Assembly: GCA_003645435.1 (NCBI GenBank)
Contig: QNFD01000028.1
Location: 1-13,805 of the forward strand
Length of the DNA: 13,805 bases
Direction: 5' to 3'
Origin: Gammaproteobacteria bacterium
Lineage (GTDB): Bacteria; Pseudomonadota; Gammaproteobacteria; GCA-001735895
Position numbers and translations under genes: made by a program. Every line of letters starts with the position of its first letter. The stretch's first letter is position 1. The notes under the pieces were generated by a model that did not search any database, was not told the origin of the DNA, and saw only the letters and a program-made list of their open reading frames with translations. This document shows, one piece after another, positions 1-6,144 of the stretch.

Positions 1-357
1 CCTGTCACCCAGGTAGGCAATCACCGATTGAATCGTCAGGCCCGTATCAAACACATCATCGACTATCAGCAGGCGATCTTCGCGACAGCAGTTCTTGATC
101 AGGTAATTCATGCCATGAATACGGATTTCGTCAGAACGACCATCGATGCCGCGGTACGACGAGGTACGAATGGCAATATGATCGGTCTCGATGCCGAACC
201 AGGCGAGTAATTCCTGTACCGCGATGCCCATCGGTGTGCCGCCGCGCCAAATTGCGATGATGATGGTTGGTCGAAAGCCATCCCTGATTATTTGCGCACC
301 TAGTTCAAACGAATCCTCGAGCAACTGCTGTGCCGACAGGTAGAGTTTATCGCTCAT
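1..357 (-). CDS. Phosphoribosyltransferase (COG2236-like), C-terminus cut by window edge
   Basis: Only the first 119 codons are present; the gene runs off the left end. It begins with ATG at 357 and reads MSDKLYLSAQQLLEDSF. It is a type I phosphoribosyltransferase, which transfers ribose-5-phosphate from PRPP to a nucleobase-like acceptor in the cytosol. An early loop IAIWRGG is followed near the cut end by the canonical PRPP-binding loop IVDDVFDTGLT, with the two acids, the D-T-G and the final Thr all intact. By eye about half its residues match the divergent neighbour at 485-1075, with shared stretches such as ETDHIAIRTS and LLIVDD. The pair therefore looks like a duplication that ended up head to head. 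The start is supported by alignment with the neighbour's N-terminus, although the ribosome binding site is weak. The acceptor cannot be read from the sequence; hypoxanthine or guanine is the usual guess for this group. Confidence 0.88.
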   Translation of the reverse strand, partial: MSDKLYLSAQQLLEDSFELGAQIIRDGFRPTIIIAIWRGGTPMGIAVQELLAWFGIETDHIAIRTSSYRGIDGRSDEIRIHGMNYLIKNCCREDRLLIVDDVFDTGLTIQSVIAYLGDR

Positions 358-484
358 TGCTTACTGCTGTTGGCTGCGATTGAAAACATCAGGGATAGGT
401 TTATCGGCATGACCCACGTATCATAGCCGCTTTGATTTCCGCGGGAAACGCGTTTCGTGAAAAAGACTTCGTGAATAAACCTTC
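358..484. promoter_or_regulatory. Divergent intergenic region between two phosphoribosyltransferase genes
   Basis: This 127-bp gap must hold the start signals of both divergent genes. TATCAT (plus, 419-424) overlaps TATGAT (minus, 425-420), so a -10-like hexamer can be read in both directions, but no convincing -35 accompanies either. A palindrome (445-456) and a tandem repeat array (454-495) sit at its right end and are listed separately. I see no terminator and no small gene. Promoter assignment is tentative. Confidence 0.4.
445..456. promoter_or_regulatory. 12-bp perfect palindrome GAAACGCGTTTC, operator candidate
   Basis: GAAACGCGTTTC is identical to its own reverse complement. It is immediately preceded by a second, overlapping inverted repeat, TTTCC-GCG-GGAAA (436-448), and the TTTC/GAAA elements alternate through 436-462. 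It lies 28 bp upstream of the GTG start at 485 and about 90 bp upstream of the divergent start, so a bound dimer could act on either gene. That it is an operator is inference; no matching regulator is encoded in the window beside it. Confidence 0.35.
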
Positions 485-495
485 GTGATAAAACG
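454..495 (+). repeat. Three 14-bp tandem repeats (TTCGTGA + A-rich 7-mer) spanning a start codon
   Basis: The units are TTCGTGAAAAAGAC (454-467), TTCGTGAATAAACC (468-481) and TTCGTGATAAAACG (482-495). The first seven bases are identical in all three and the second halves are A-rich variants. The third unit contains the GTG start (485) of the downstream phosphoribosyltransferase. Because 14 is not a multiple of three, each unit's GTG falls in a different frame. The first two open five-codon micro-ORFs (457-474 and 471-488). Each micro-ORF's TGA stop overlaps the next GTG as GTGA, the last one at the real start. Confidence 0.8.
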
Positions 496-1075
496 ATTCA
501 TTCAGGAACAGGAATTACTCGAGGATTCGTACCGCCTGGCGGTACAGGTTTACGCGAGTGGCTACCGACCTGATTTTATCGTCGGTGTCTGGCGGGGTGG
601 TTCTACGGTTGGAATCTATGTGCAGGAATGTCTGCAGTACCTCGGCGTGGAAACCGATCATATTGCGATACGGACCTCTTACCGGGGAATGAACGATTAT
701 CTGCAAAATCTCGATAGTGAGCGGGAAATCCAGGTACACGGTCTGCAGTACCTGTTTGAAAACATGAATGCCGATGACGCACTGTTGATCGTCGACGATG
801 TCTACGGCACCGGACGTAATGTCGCAGCGGTGATCGATCGCCTGCGGGACAAGACCCGGCGTAACATGCCGGAGGATGTACGCATCGCGGTGCCTTACTA
901 CCGACCCCAGGCGAAGCAGACCAACAGGGCGCCGGATTACTTTCTGCATAAATACGACGAATGGCTGGTATTGCCCTATGAACTAACCGGTCTCAGCGAT
1001 GATGAGATCGCTGCTAACAAGCCCTGGATTAAACCCCTTCTGGATCAACTTGAGCCCGTCAAAGACGAGGTTTGA
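485..1075 (+). CDS. Phosphoribosyltransferase paralogue with altered PRPP loop
   Basis: This 196-residue cytosolic protein has a type I phosphoribosyltransferase fold and belongs with COG2236-like purine phosphoribosyltransferases. The early loop VGVWRGG and the core LLIVDDVYGTGRN are clear. The loop differs from the consensus and from its divergent paralogue: the position of the usual catalytic-base Asp in D-T-G is Gly, and the final phosphate-binding Thr is Asn. The C-terminal half (VPYYRPQ, PDYFLHKYDEWLVLPYEL) looks intact, so this is not an obvious pseudogene. GTG at 485 is the first possible start, since TAA at 476-478 is in frame just upstream. It places QELLEDS level with QQLLEDS in the paralogue. 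No Shine-Dalgarno sequence precedes it; instead there are 14-bp repeats whose micro-ORFs overlap the start. Substrate is unknown. Confidence 0.88.
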   Translation: MIKRFIQEQELLEDSYRLAVQVYASGYRPDFIVGVWRGGSTVGIYVQECLQYLGVETDHIAIRTSYRGMNDYLQNLDSEREIQVHGLQYLFENMNADDALLIVDDVYGTGRNVAAVIDRLRDKTRRNMPEDVRIAVPYYRPQAKQTNRAPDYFLHKYDEWLVLPYELTGLSDDEIAANKPWIKPLLDQLEPVKDEV

Positions 1076-1193
1076 AGTAATAAAAACCCTGGTTCTGATA
1101 ATCATTTTAAGCAGTAGATGATTTCATCATTGAAACACTGTCGCACTAGTGATAAGTTCGCCCGCATCTAACCTGTCCTTAGCTGGAATTGCG

Positions 1194-2384
1194 ATGAAAT
1201 TTTCTTCATTAACCGAGAGAGTGAAAGGCGGCGCTGCCGATGTCTGGGATACTCACACCGTGGCGACTGAAGCCCAGCGTGAGGGCCAGGATGTTATCAT
1301 CCTCAGCGTGGGTGATCCGGATTTTGCAACCCCAGAACCGATTGTCGAAGTCGCTGTGCGTTCGTTACGAGAAGGCAATACCCATTACACATCGTCGGTA
1401 GGTATCCTTGCATTGCGCGAGAGCATAGCCAGGCGGCATCAACGTTTAACCGGTGTAAAGGTTAGCAAAAATAACGTAGCCGTTACATCAGGTGCGCAAA
1501 ACGCGCTATTTGGGGCTTCGATGTGTATCTGCGAAACGGGTGATGAGGTGATCGTTTTGCAGCCCATGTATGTAACCTACGAGGCCACGATTCAGGCCCC
1601 TGGTGCTACGCTGGTACCGGTAGCACTTTCCGCTGAAGACGGTTTTCGCCTCGACGCGAAGCGATTGAAGTCGGCTATCACGCCAAACACGCGTGCAATA
1701 TATTATGCCTCTCCGAGCAATCCTACCGGCATGATTTTGAACCACGAGGAATTAGAAATCATCGCCGAGCTTGCGATTCAACATGATCTCTGGGTGGTCT
1801 CGGACGAGGTCTACTCGGACATAGTTTTTGAATCAGAGTTTCATCATATTGCCGCATTGCCGGGCATGGACGAACGCACTATTACGATCGGCAGTATGTC
1901 AAAGTCCTATGCAATGACCGGCTGGCGCACGGGCTGGATGGTCGCGCCTGAGGCGATGGTCACAAATATGGCCAGGCTCTTCCTGTGCATGTTGTATGGC
2001 TTACCCGGATTTGTGCAGGAGGCAGCAAGCTATGCACTCGAAAACGAGGATGCAGCAGTTGCTGAAATGCGCGAGATTTATCGTCAACGCCGAGATTTGT
2101 TGCTTGAGCAATTGACCTCGATTGATGAACTGAATGTCTTCAAACCGGATGCCGGTATGTTCCTGATGGTGGACGTACGCGGTACTGGTCTTGGGGCACC
2201 GGATTTTGTGCGGCAGCTTTATGCGGAGGCTGGTGTATCGGTGCTCGACGCTACCGCTTTTGGCGCCAGTGCCGAGGGCTTTGTGCGAATTTCCTATGCG
2301 ACTGGCGAGCAGCAATTGCTCGAAGCTTGTCGGCGTATCGACAAATTTATCAACTCATTACGACCCATTAGCCAGGCGGTTTAG
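1194..2384 (+). CDS. PLP-dependent class I aminotransferase, arginine--pyruvate transaminase (AruH)-like
   Basis: This is a 396-residue fold-type I aminotransferase of the cytosol. It shows the substrate-arm segment VGDPDFATP, the PLP-pocket motif SPSNPTG, SDEVYSD, and the Schiff-base lysine Lys237 in SMSKSYAMTGWRTGW. Segments such as GNTHYTSS, MYVTYEA, LCMLYG and GVSVLDATAFG resemble the arginine:pyruvate transaminase AruH of pseudomonads as I remember it. A 2-oxoacid-linked transamination of arginine or a related amino acid is therefore the best guess, and alanine or aspartate aminotransferase activity cannot be excluded. I chose ATG 1194 (MKFSSLTERV) over an upstream in-frame GTG at 1149, because the extra 15 residues are not part of the family and family length is then matched. 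It heads a closely spaced run; the next reading frame starts 3 bp after its stop. Confidence 0.88.
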   Translation: MKFSSLTERVKGGAADVWDTHTVATEAQREGQDVIILSVGDPDFATPEPIVEVAVRSLREGNTHYTSSVGILALRESIARRHQRLTGVKVSKNNVAVTSGAQNALFGASMCICETGDEVIVLQPMYVTYEATIQAPGATLVPVALSAEDGFRLDAKRLKSAITPNTRAIYYASPSNPTGMILNHEELEIIAELAIQHDLWVVSDEVYSDIVFESEFHHIAALPGMDERTITIGSMSKSYAMTGWRTGWMVAPEAMVTNMARLFLCMLYGLPGFVQEAASYALENEDAAVAEMREIYRQRRDLLLEQLTSIDELNVFKPDAGMFLMVDVRGTGLGAPDFVRQLYAEAGVSVLDATAFGASAEGFVRISYATGEQQLLEACRRIDKFINSLRPISQAV

Positions 2385-2387
2385 TTT

Positions 2388-2746
2388 ATGCAGGACCAGG
2401 GCCCATACCAACTCATCGATCTCGATCGATATCCGCTCAATAACCTCGATAGTGAGGCCGGGCAACAGTTGATTGCCGATACGCAGGTTTCGCTGGGAAC
2501 TACTGGCGCATGTTCCCTGCCGGGATTTGTGCGCGCATCGGCAATTTCCGAAATGGCCGCGCAAGCCAGTAGCCTGGAGCACCTCATTCGATGCATAGAG
2601 TGACCGAGGTGCAAGGTAAGCGAACCCGCATACAGGCCATACTTGGTTTTTCAACCAACCCCGATCTTCAGGGCAGCCTGGATTCGAGCATTTTGCATTA
2701 TGGACCGCGAGTAGCGGAGCTTGAAGGCCAATCAACAGGTTTTTAA
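2388..2746 (+). pseudogene. Internally deleted BesD/HalD-type Fe(II)/2-oxoglutarate oxygenase
   Basis: Two halves of one family are present in different frames. The N-terminal part, ATG 2388 to about 2575, reads LIDLDRYPL...ACSLPGFVRASAISEMA, the usual opening of BesD/HalD-like oxygenases that hydroxylate or halogenate free amino acids. It then runs into out-of-frame sequence and stops at 2603. The second frame, from about 2573 to TAA at 2746, reads PHSMHRVTEVQGKRTRIQAI...LHYGPRV, the family's C-terminal region beginning around the distal iron-ligand histidine. Relative to a family of roughly 260-270 residues, about 150 central residues are missing, including the HxD or HxG iron-binding motif. 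The product cannot be catalytic, and whether it was a hydroxylase or halogenase cannot be told. It sits 3 bp after the aminotransferase and 3 bp before tag. An assembly deletion is possible. Confidence 0.75.
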
Positions 2747-2749
2747 ATC

Positions 2750-3340
2750 ATGACTGACGCCGATGGAAAAATTCGATGCTGGTGGTGTGGCGATGACCAG
2801 CTTTACCAACAGTATCATGATTGCGAATGGGGAGTGCCGGTTCACGATGACCGTCTGCTGTTCGAATTTCTCTGCCTCGAAGGCGCCCAGGCAGGTTTGA
2901 GCTGGATTACTATCCTGCGCAAGCGCGAGAATTATCGACGCCTTTTTGACCAGTTCGATGCGCAGAAGATAGCGAGATACGACGATACTAAAATTGCGGA
3001 CCTGCTGGCCGACCCCGGTATTGTTCGTAACAAACTCAAGGTTAATGGCTTTGTCAAAAATGCGCGCGCCTATCTCGATATGATCGATCACGGCGAAACA
3101 CTCGATGACTACCTGTGGGGTTATGTCGATGGTGTTGCGTTACAGAATAAACGGACCTCGATGGGTGAGATTCCAGCCAACACCCCTGTATCGGATGCGA
3201 TGTCGAAGGACCTGAAAAAACGCGGTTTCACCTTTGTCGGCAGTACCATATGTTATGCTTTTATGCAGGCCGCGGGCCTGGTCAATGATCATGTTACCGA
3301 TTGCTTTCGTCATGCCGAATTAGCGGTAGATAGAAAATAA
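2750..3340 (+). CDS. tag: DNA-3-methyladenine glycosylase I
   Basis: This 196-residue enzyme excises 3-methyladenine from alkylated DNA, the first step of base excision repair. It aligns along its length with E. coli Tag at an offset of about six residues. The zinc-site residues are present: Cys10, His23, His181 and Cys185. The catalytic-pocket Glu44 lies in CLEG and Trp52 in AGLSW. Further family blocks are ITILRKRENYR, NARAYL, SDAMSKDLKKRGF and GSTICYAFMQAAGLVNDH. ATG at 2750 starts 3 bp after the stop of the oxygenase remnant, so it is probably co-transcribed with the aminotransferase run. A repair gene is functionally out of place there and may simply be a passenger. Confidence 0.96.
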   Translation: MTDADGKIRCWWCGDDQLYQQYHDCEWGVPVHDDRLLFEFLCLEGAQAGLSWITILRKRENYRRLFDQFDAQKIARYDDTKIADLLADPGIVRNKLKVNGFVKNARAYLDMIDHGETLDDYLWGYVDGVALQNKRTSMGEIPANTPVSDAMSKDLKKRGFTFVGSTICYAFMQAAGLVNDHVTDCFRHAELAVDRK

Positions 3341-3352
3341 CTGGAGTTTGTT

Positions 3353-4171
3353 ATGTTAACAGCAGAAGTTCAGTATATTGCCGAGGGTGATGAACGGCCC
3401 ATTTACTATGCCTCGAGCGCGGGGCGTAATGCTAGTTTTACAGTCAACCGTGGCCTGACCGCCTATGTTGTTGAAGTCCAGGATGCGCGCGATGTCGGCA
3501 CTGACTTCGGCGGCGAAGAAATGGGCCAGCCAGCTATTGGTTTCAAACTCATCAATCACCACTCGGCGGTCAATAATTTTCTTGATAACGAAGAAATCAG
3601 CGGAACCTACGAAGCTGAAATCGAGAGCATTCTAAAATCTCTAACCGGAGCCGGCCGGGTCCATATATTTGACCATACCGTGCGAGCTTCCGATCCCGAG
3701 GTGCGAGAACAGAAGCAAATCCGGGAACCGGCAACACTGGTTCATAATGACTACACGCCGAAGTCGGGTTACGTCTGCCTGGATGAAAACCTCGGCGATG
3801 ACGCCGGGCGCCTGGCCAAAGGCAGGTTTCAAATAATTAATCTCTGGCGCCCGCTGGTAAACCCGGTGCAGAACTTTCCGCTGGTAATGTGTGACGCCCG
3901 AACCGTCGGCACGGCTGATGTCGTCCCTACCGAACGGCGCGCGCCCAATCATATCGGTGAGCTACTGCTGGCGACCTATAACCCTGAGCATCGCTGGTAT
4001 TATTTTTCGAATATGACCAGTGATGAAGTGCTGGTATTCAAAACATTCGATTCGGAGAATGCGGGTCGCACGCCAGGCAGTATCCATACTTCGATTGATG
4101 TGCCGGGAATATCGCCGGATACACCGCCACGGGAAAGCATCGAAACCCGGGCTTTTGTTTTTTACGATTAG
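3353..4171 (+). CDS. CmcJ/NvfI-family non-haem iron oxidoreductase
   Basis: This 272-residue protein resembles the CmcJ/AsaB/NvfI group, which are Fe(II)/2-oxoglutarate-type oxygenases or desaturases best known from secondary metabolism. Visible family blocks are RVHIFDHTVR, LVHNDYTPKSG, IINLWRPL, PLVMCDART and MTSDEVLVFKTFDS. Probable iron ligands are His131 and Asp133 in VHND plus His245 in SIHTS. Arg260 or Arg266 (PRESIETR) could bind the 2-oxoglutarate carboxylate. All expected ligands are present, unlike in the broken oxygenase upstream. ATG 3353 follows CTGGAG at 3341-3346, a good ribosome binding site, 12 bp after the tag stop. The substrate is unknown. Location beside an aminotransferase and a hydroxyacid kinase hints at small-molecule metabolism, which is inference. 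Confidence 0.85.
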   Translation: MLTAEVQYIAEGDERPIYYASSAGRNASFTVNRGLTAYVVEVQDARDVGTDFGGEEMGQPAIGFKLINHHSAVNNFLDNEEISGTYEAEIESILKSLTGAGRVHIFDHTVRASDPEVREQKQIREPATLVHNDYTPKSGYVCLDENLGDDAGRLAKGRFQIINLWRPLVNPVQNFPLVMCDARTVGTADVVPTERRAPNHIGELLLATYNPEHRWYYFSNMTSDEVLVFKTFDSENAGRTPGSIHTSIDVPGISPDTPPRESIETRAFVFYD

Positions 4172-4193
4172 CCTGTTTCGATAGGGGGTATCC

Positions 4194-5330
4194 GTGAGTT
4201 CCGGCGAGAATAGAAAGCAGGCCTTGAAAACCATCTGGGATGCAGCCATTGCTGCCGTGTCGGGTCAACAGGCGGTCGAAAACGCCATCGCCAGGGGTAA
4301 CCCTTATCAGCCTGATCTCATTATTTCTGTCGGCAAGGCCGCGGTCGGCATGTGCCGGGGCGCCTTAAATAGCCTGGCCGAGCCCGGCGAGGCGATTGTG
4401 GTTACCAAGTACGACCATGCCGACGATGATATTCGTTCCCGCGAAGGGGTCACTGTAATCGAATCTGGACACCCGATACCCGATCAAAATTCACTCGATG
4501 CCGGTGCTGCCTTACTCGATCAAGTTCAATCGATGCCGGTCGACAGCCGAATACTGGTACTGGTATCGGGTGGTGCCTCGGCACTGGCGGAAGCCCTGCC
4601 GGCTGGCATGAGTCTCGGAGATCTGCAGGCGATTGCCGATGAAATGATATCGACCGGTAAAACCATTGGTGAAATAAATAGTCGGCGCAAGCAAACCTCA
4701 TTAATCAAGGATGGTAAATTACTGGCGCGGTTTAGCGGTGCGGAAATTCGCGTGTATGCGATCTCGGATGTCGAAGGCGATAGTATCTCGACCATTGGTT
4801 CCGGCATTGGTGATTGCCATCGAACTGTAGTGAAAGCAACTTCCAGCATTATTGCTTCGAATCAAATCGCGCGTGCACGGGCTGTTGAAACGGCTGAGTC
4901 ACTCGGCCTCAAGGTCCAACAAAACCAGGAGACGCTTTACGACGACGTTTTCAAGCTGGCAGAGTTGATTGGTAACAAATTACGCGATGCCGCTCCGGGT
5001 GTTTATATATGGGGAGGTGAACCCACGATCATGTTACCCGAGTGTCCGGGGCAGGGTGGCCGTAACCAGAGCCTGGCGCTGGCGATATCGCAACACCTGT
5101 CCGGCAAGGATAATATAAGCTTACTGGTCGCAGGCACGGATGGTACCGATGGCCCTACCGAGGCAGCGGGCGGTATTGTCGATGGCAATACTTTTGGCCG
5201 TGCCAACGCGGCGCGGGTTGCGCTTGAACACGCCGATGCCGGTTCCTACCTGGCGGAGCAGGGATGCTTATTCGTGACGGGGCCGACCAATACCAACGTC
5301 ATGGACCTCGCGATCGCCATCGTCGAATAA
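4194..5330 (+). CDS. MOFRL-family glycerate 2-kinase-like protein
   Basis: This 378-residue cytosolic protein belongs to the glycerate 2-kinase (GckA/TtuD) family, which phosphorylates D-glycerate with ATP. The N-terminal kinase domain has the catalytic lysine Lys48 in ISVGKAAVGM, the loop LVLVSGGASAL, and INSRRKQTSLIKDGKL matching the family's N-x-x-R-K-x-L-S-x-x-K-G-G block. ISDVEGD is also present. The C-terminal MOFRL domain shows GGEPTI, GGRNQSLAL and AGTDGTDGPTEAAGG. Two oddities stand out: it is some 40 residues shorter than typical members, and the usual ASGPT-x-PDPTT loop after ISDVxGD reads GSGIGDCHR, lacking Pro-Thr. Substrate preference may therefore differ from glycerate. The start is GTG 4194, preceded by a strong ribosome binding site AGGGGGT (4182-4188); alternative starts are not needed. 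Confidence 0.82.
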   Translation: MSSGENRKQALKTIWDAAIAAVSGQQAVENAIARGNPYQPDLIISVGKAAVGMCRGALNSLAEPGEAIVVTKYDHADDDIRSREGVTVIESGHPIPDQNSLDAGAALLDQVQSMPVDSRILVLVSGGASALAEALPAGMSLGDLQAIADEMISTGKTIGEINSRRKQTSLIKDGKLLARFSGAEIRVYAISDVEGDSISTIGSGIGDCHRTVVKATSSIIASNQIARARAVETAESLGLKVQQNQETLYDDVFKLAELIGNKLRDAAPGVYIWGGEPTIMLPECPGQGGRNQSLALAISQHLSGKDNISLLVAGTDGTDGPTEAAGGIVDGNTFGRANAARVALEHADAGSYLAEQGCLFVTGPTNTNVMDLAIAIVE

Positions 5331-5341
5331 CTGGAAACTTT

Positions 5342-6079
5342 ATGAACGAAACTATCAGGCTATTGCAGTCGCATCGCTCAGTGCGCAAATTTACCGACCA
5401 ACCCGTGTCACAGGCAATTGTCGATGAACTGGTTAAATGCGGCCAGTCAGCCGCAACATCAGCCTTTATACAGGCCTGTACCGTCATCCAGGTCGAGAAC
5501 AGGGCCAAACGCGAGCAGCTGGTCGAACTGGCCGGTAACCAGCCTTATGTCGCTAGTGCCGCCAGGTTCCTGGTTTATTGTGCCGATATGAATCGGTTGA
5601 AAATAGCCTGTGACATCCACAATGCCAAAATGTTGTCGGGCTTTACCGAGCAATTCATCACTGCCACGGTCGACTGTGCATTATTCGCACAGAATGTCAT
5701 TACCGCGGCGCAATCACTCGGTATCGAGGGTGTTTATATCGGTGGTATCAGAAACAATATCCAGGCGGTGACCGAATTGCTCGATCTACCAGAATTGGTC
5801 TACCCGGTGTTTGGTATGTGTCTGGGTTATCCGGCGCAAAACCCGGAAGTAAAGCCGCGCTTACCCCTGTCCGTGATACTGAAACAGGATTGTTACGATG
5901 ATAGTGCCGATGCGAACAAGATTGCCGAATACGACGAGCTAGTGCGCGAGTATTACCAAACCCGAACCGGTGGCAACAAGGATGATAGCTGGAGTGAACA
6001 AATTGCCGAGATGCTGGTCAAGGAAGCGCGCCCGCATATGAAAGCCTTTCTCGAATCGCGCGGTTTCATCTTGAAATGA
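5342..6079 (+). CDS. nfsA: Oxygen-insensitive NADPH nitroreductase, NfsA-type
   Basis: This 245-residue flavoprotein is close in length and sequence to E. coli NfsA (240 residues), the FMN-dependent NADPH nitroreductase that reduces nitroaromatics, quinones and similar electrophiles by two-electron steps. It shows the FMN-phosphate block SHRSVRKFTDQPV at residues 10-22, the segment AQSLGIEGVYIGGIRNNI, the strand FGMCLGYPAQNPEVKPRLP and the C-terminal block EYYQTRTGG...WSEQIAEM. I chose ATG 5342 (MNETIRLLQ), which matches the family N-terminus and has CTGGAA 8 bp upstream. The open frame extends back to 5264, but that part overlaps the kinase gene and is not family sequence. The gap to the kinase stop is 11 bp, so it is probably the last gene of the run. 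Confidence 0.94.
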   Translation: MNETIRLLQSHRSVRKFTDQPVSQAIVDELVKCGQSAATSAFIQACTVIQVENRAKREQLVELAGNQPYVASAARFLVYCADMNRLKIACDIHNAKMLSGFTEQFITATVDCALFAQNVITAAQSLGIEGVYIGGIRNNIQAVTELLDLPELVYPVFGMCLGYPAQNPEVKPRLPLSVILKQDCYDDSADANKIAEYDELVREYYQTRTGGNKDDSWSEQIAEMLVKEARPHMKAFLESRGFILK

Positions 6080-6144
6080 TGTCATTTGACACGAAGAATA
6101 ATACACATGGGAAATGTCTTTAAAACTCAAGTAACATTGAGATC

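Noticed and set aside
28..210. Plus-strand open frame of 60 codons at the left edge
   Set aside because: It is antisense to the clear phosphoribosyltransferase frame on the minus strand and resembles no family.
1130..1158. TTGAAA with a downstream GATAAG as promoter of the aminotransferase
   Set aside because: The spacer is 15 bp and the -10 match is poor, so I did not annotate it.
2591..2746. Small independent gene starting at ATG 2591 (MHRVTEV...)
   Set aside because: Its sequence is the C-terminal part of the oxygenase family and the homologous frame extends upstream of the ATG, so it is the second half of a broken gene rather than a new small gene.
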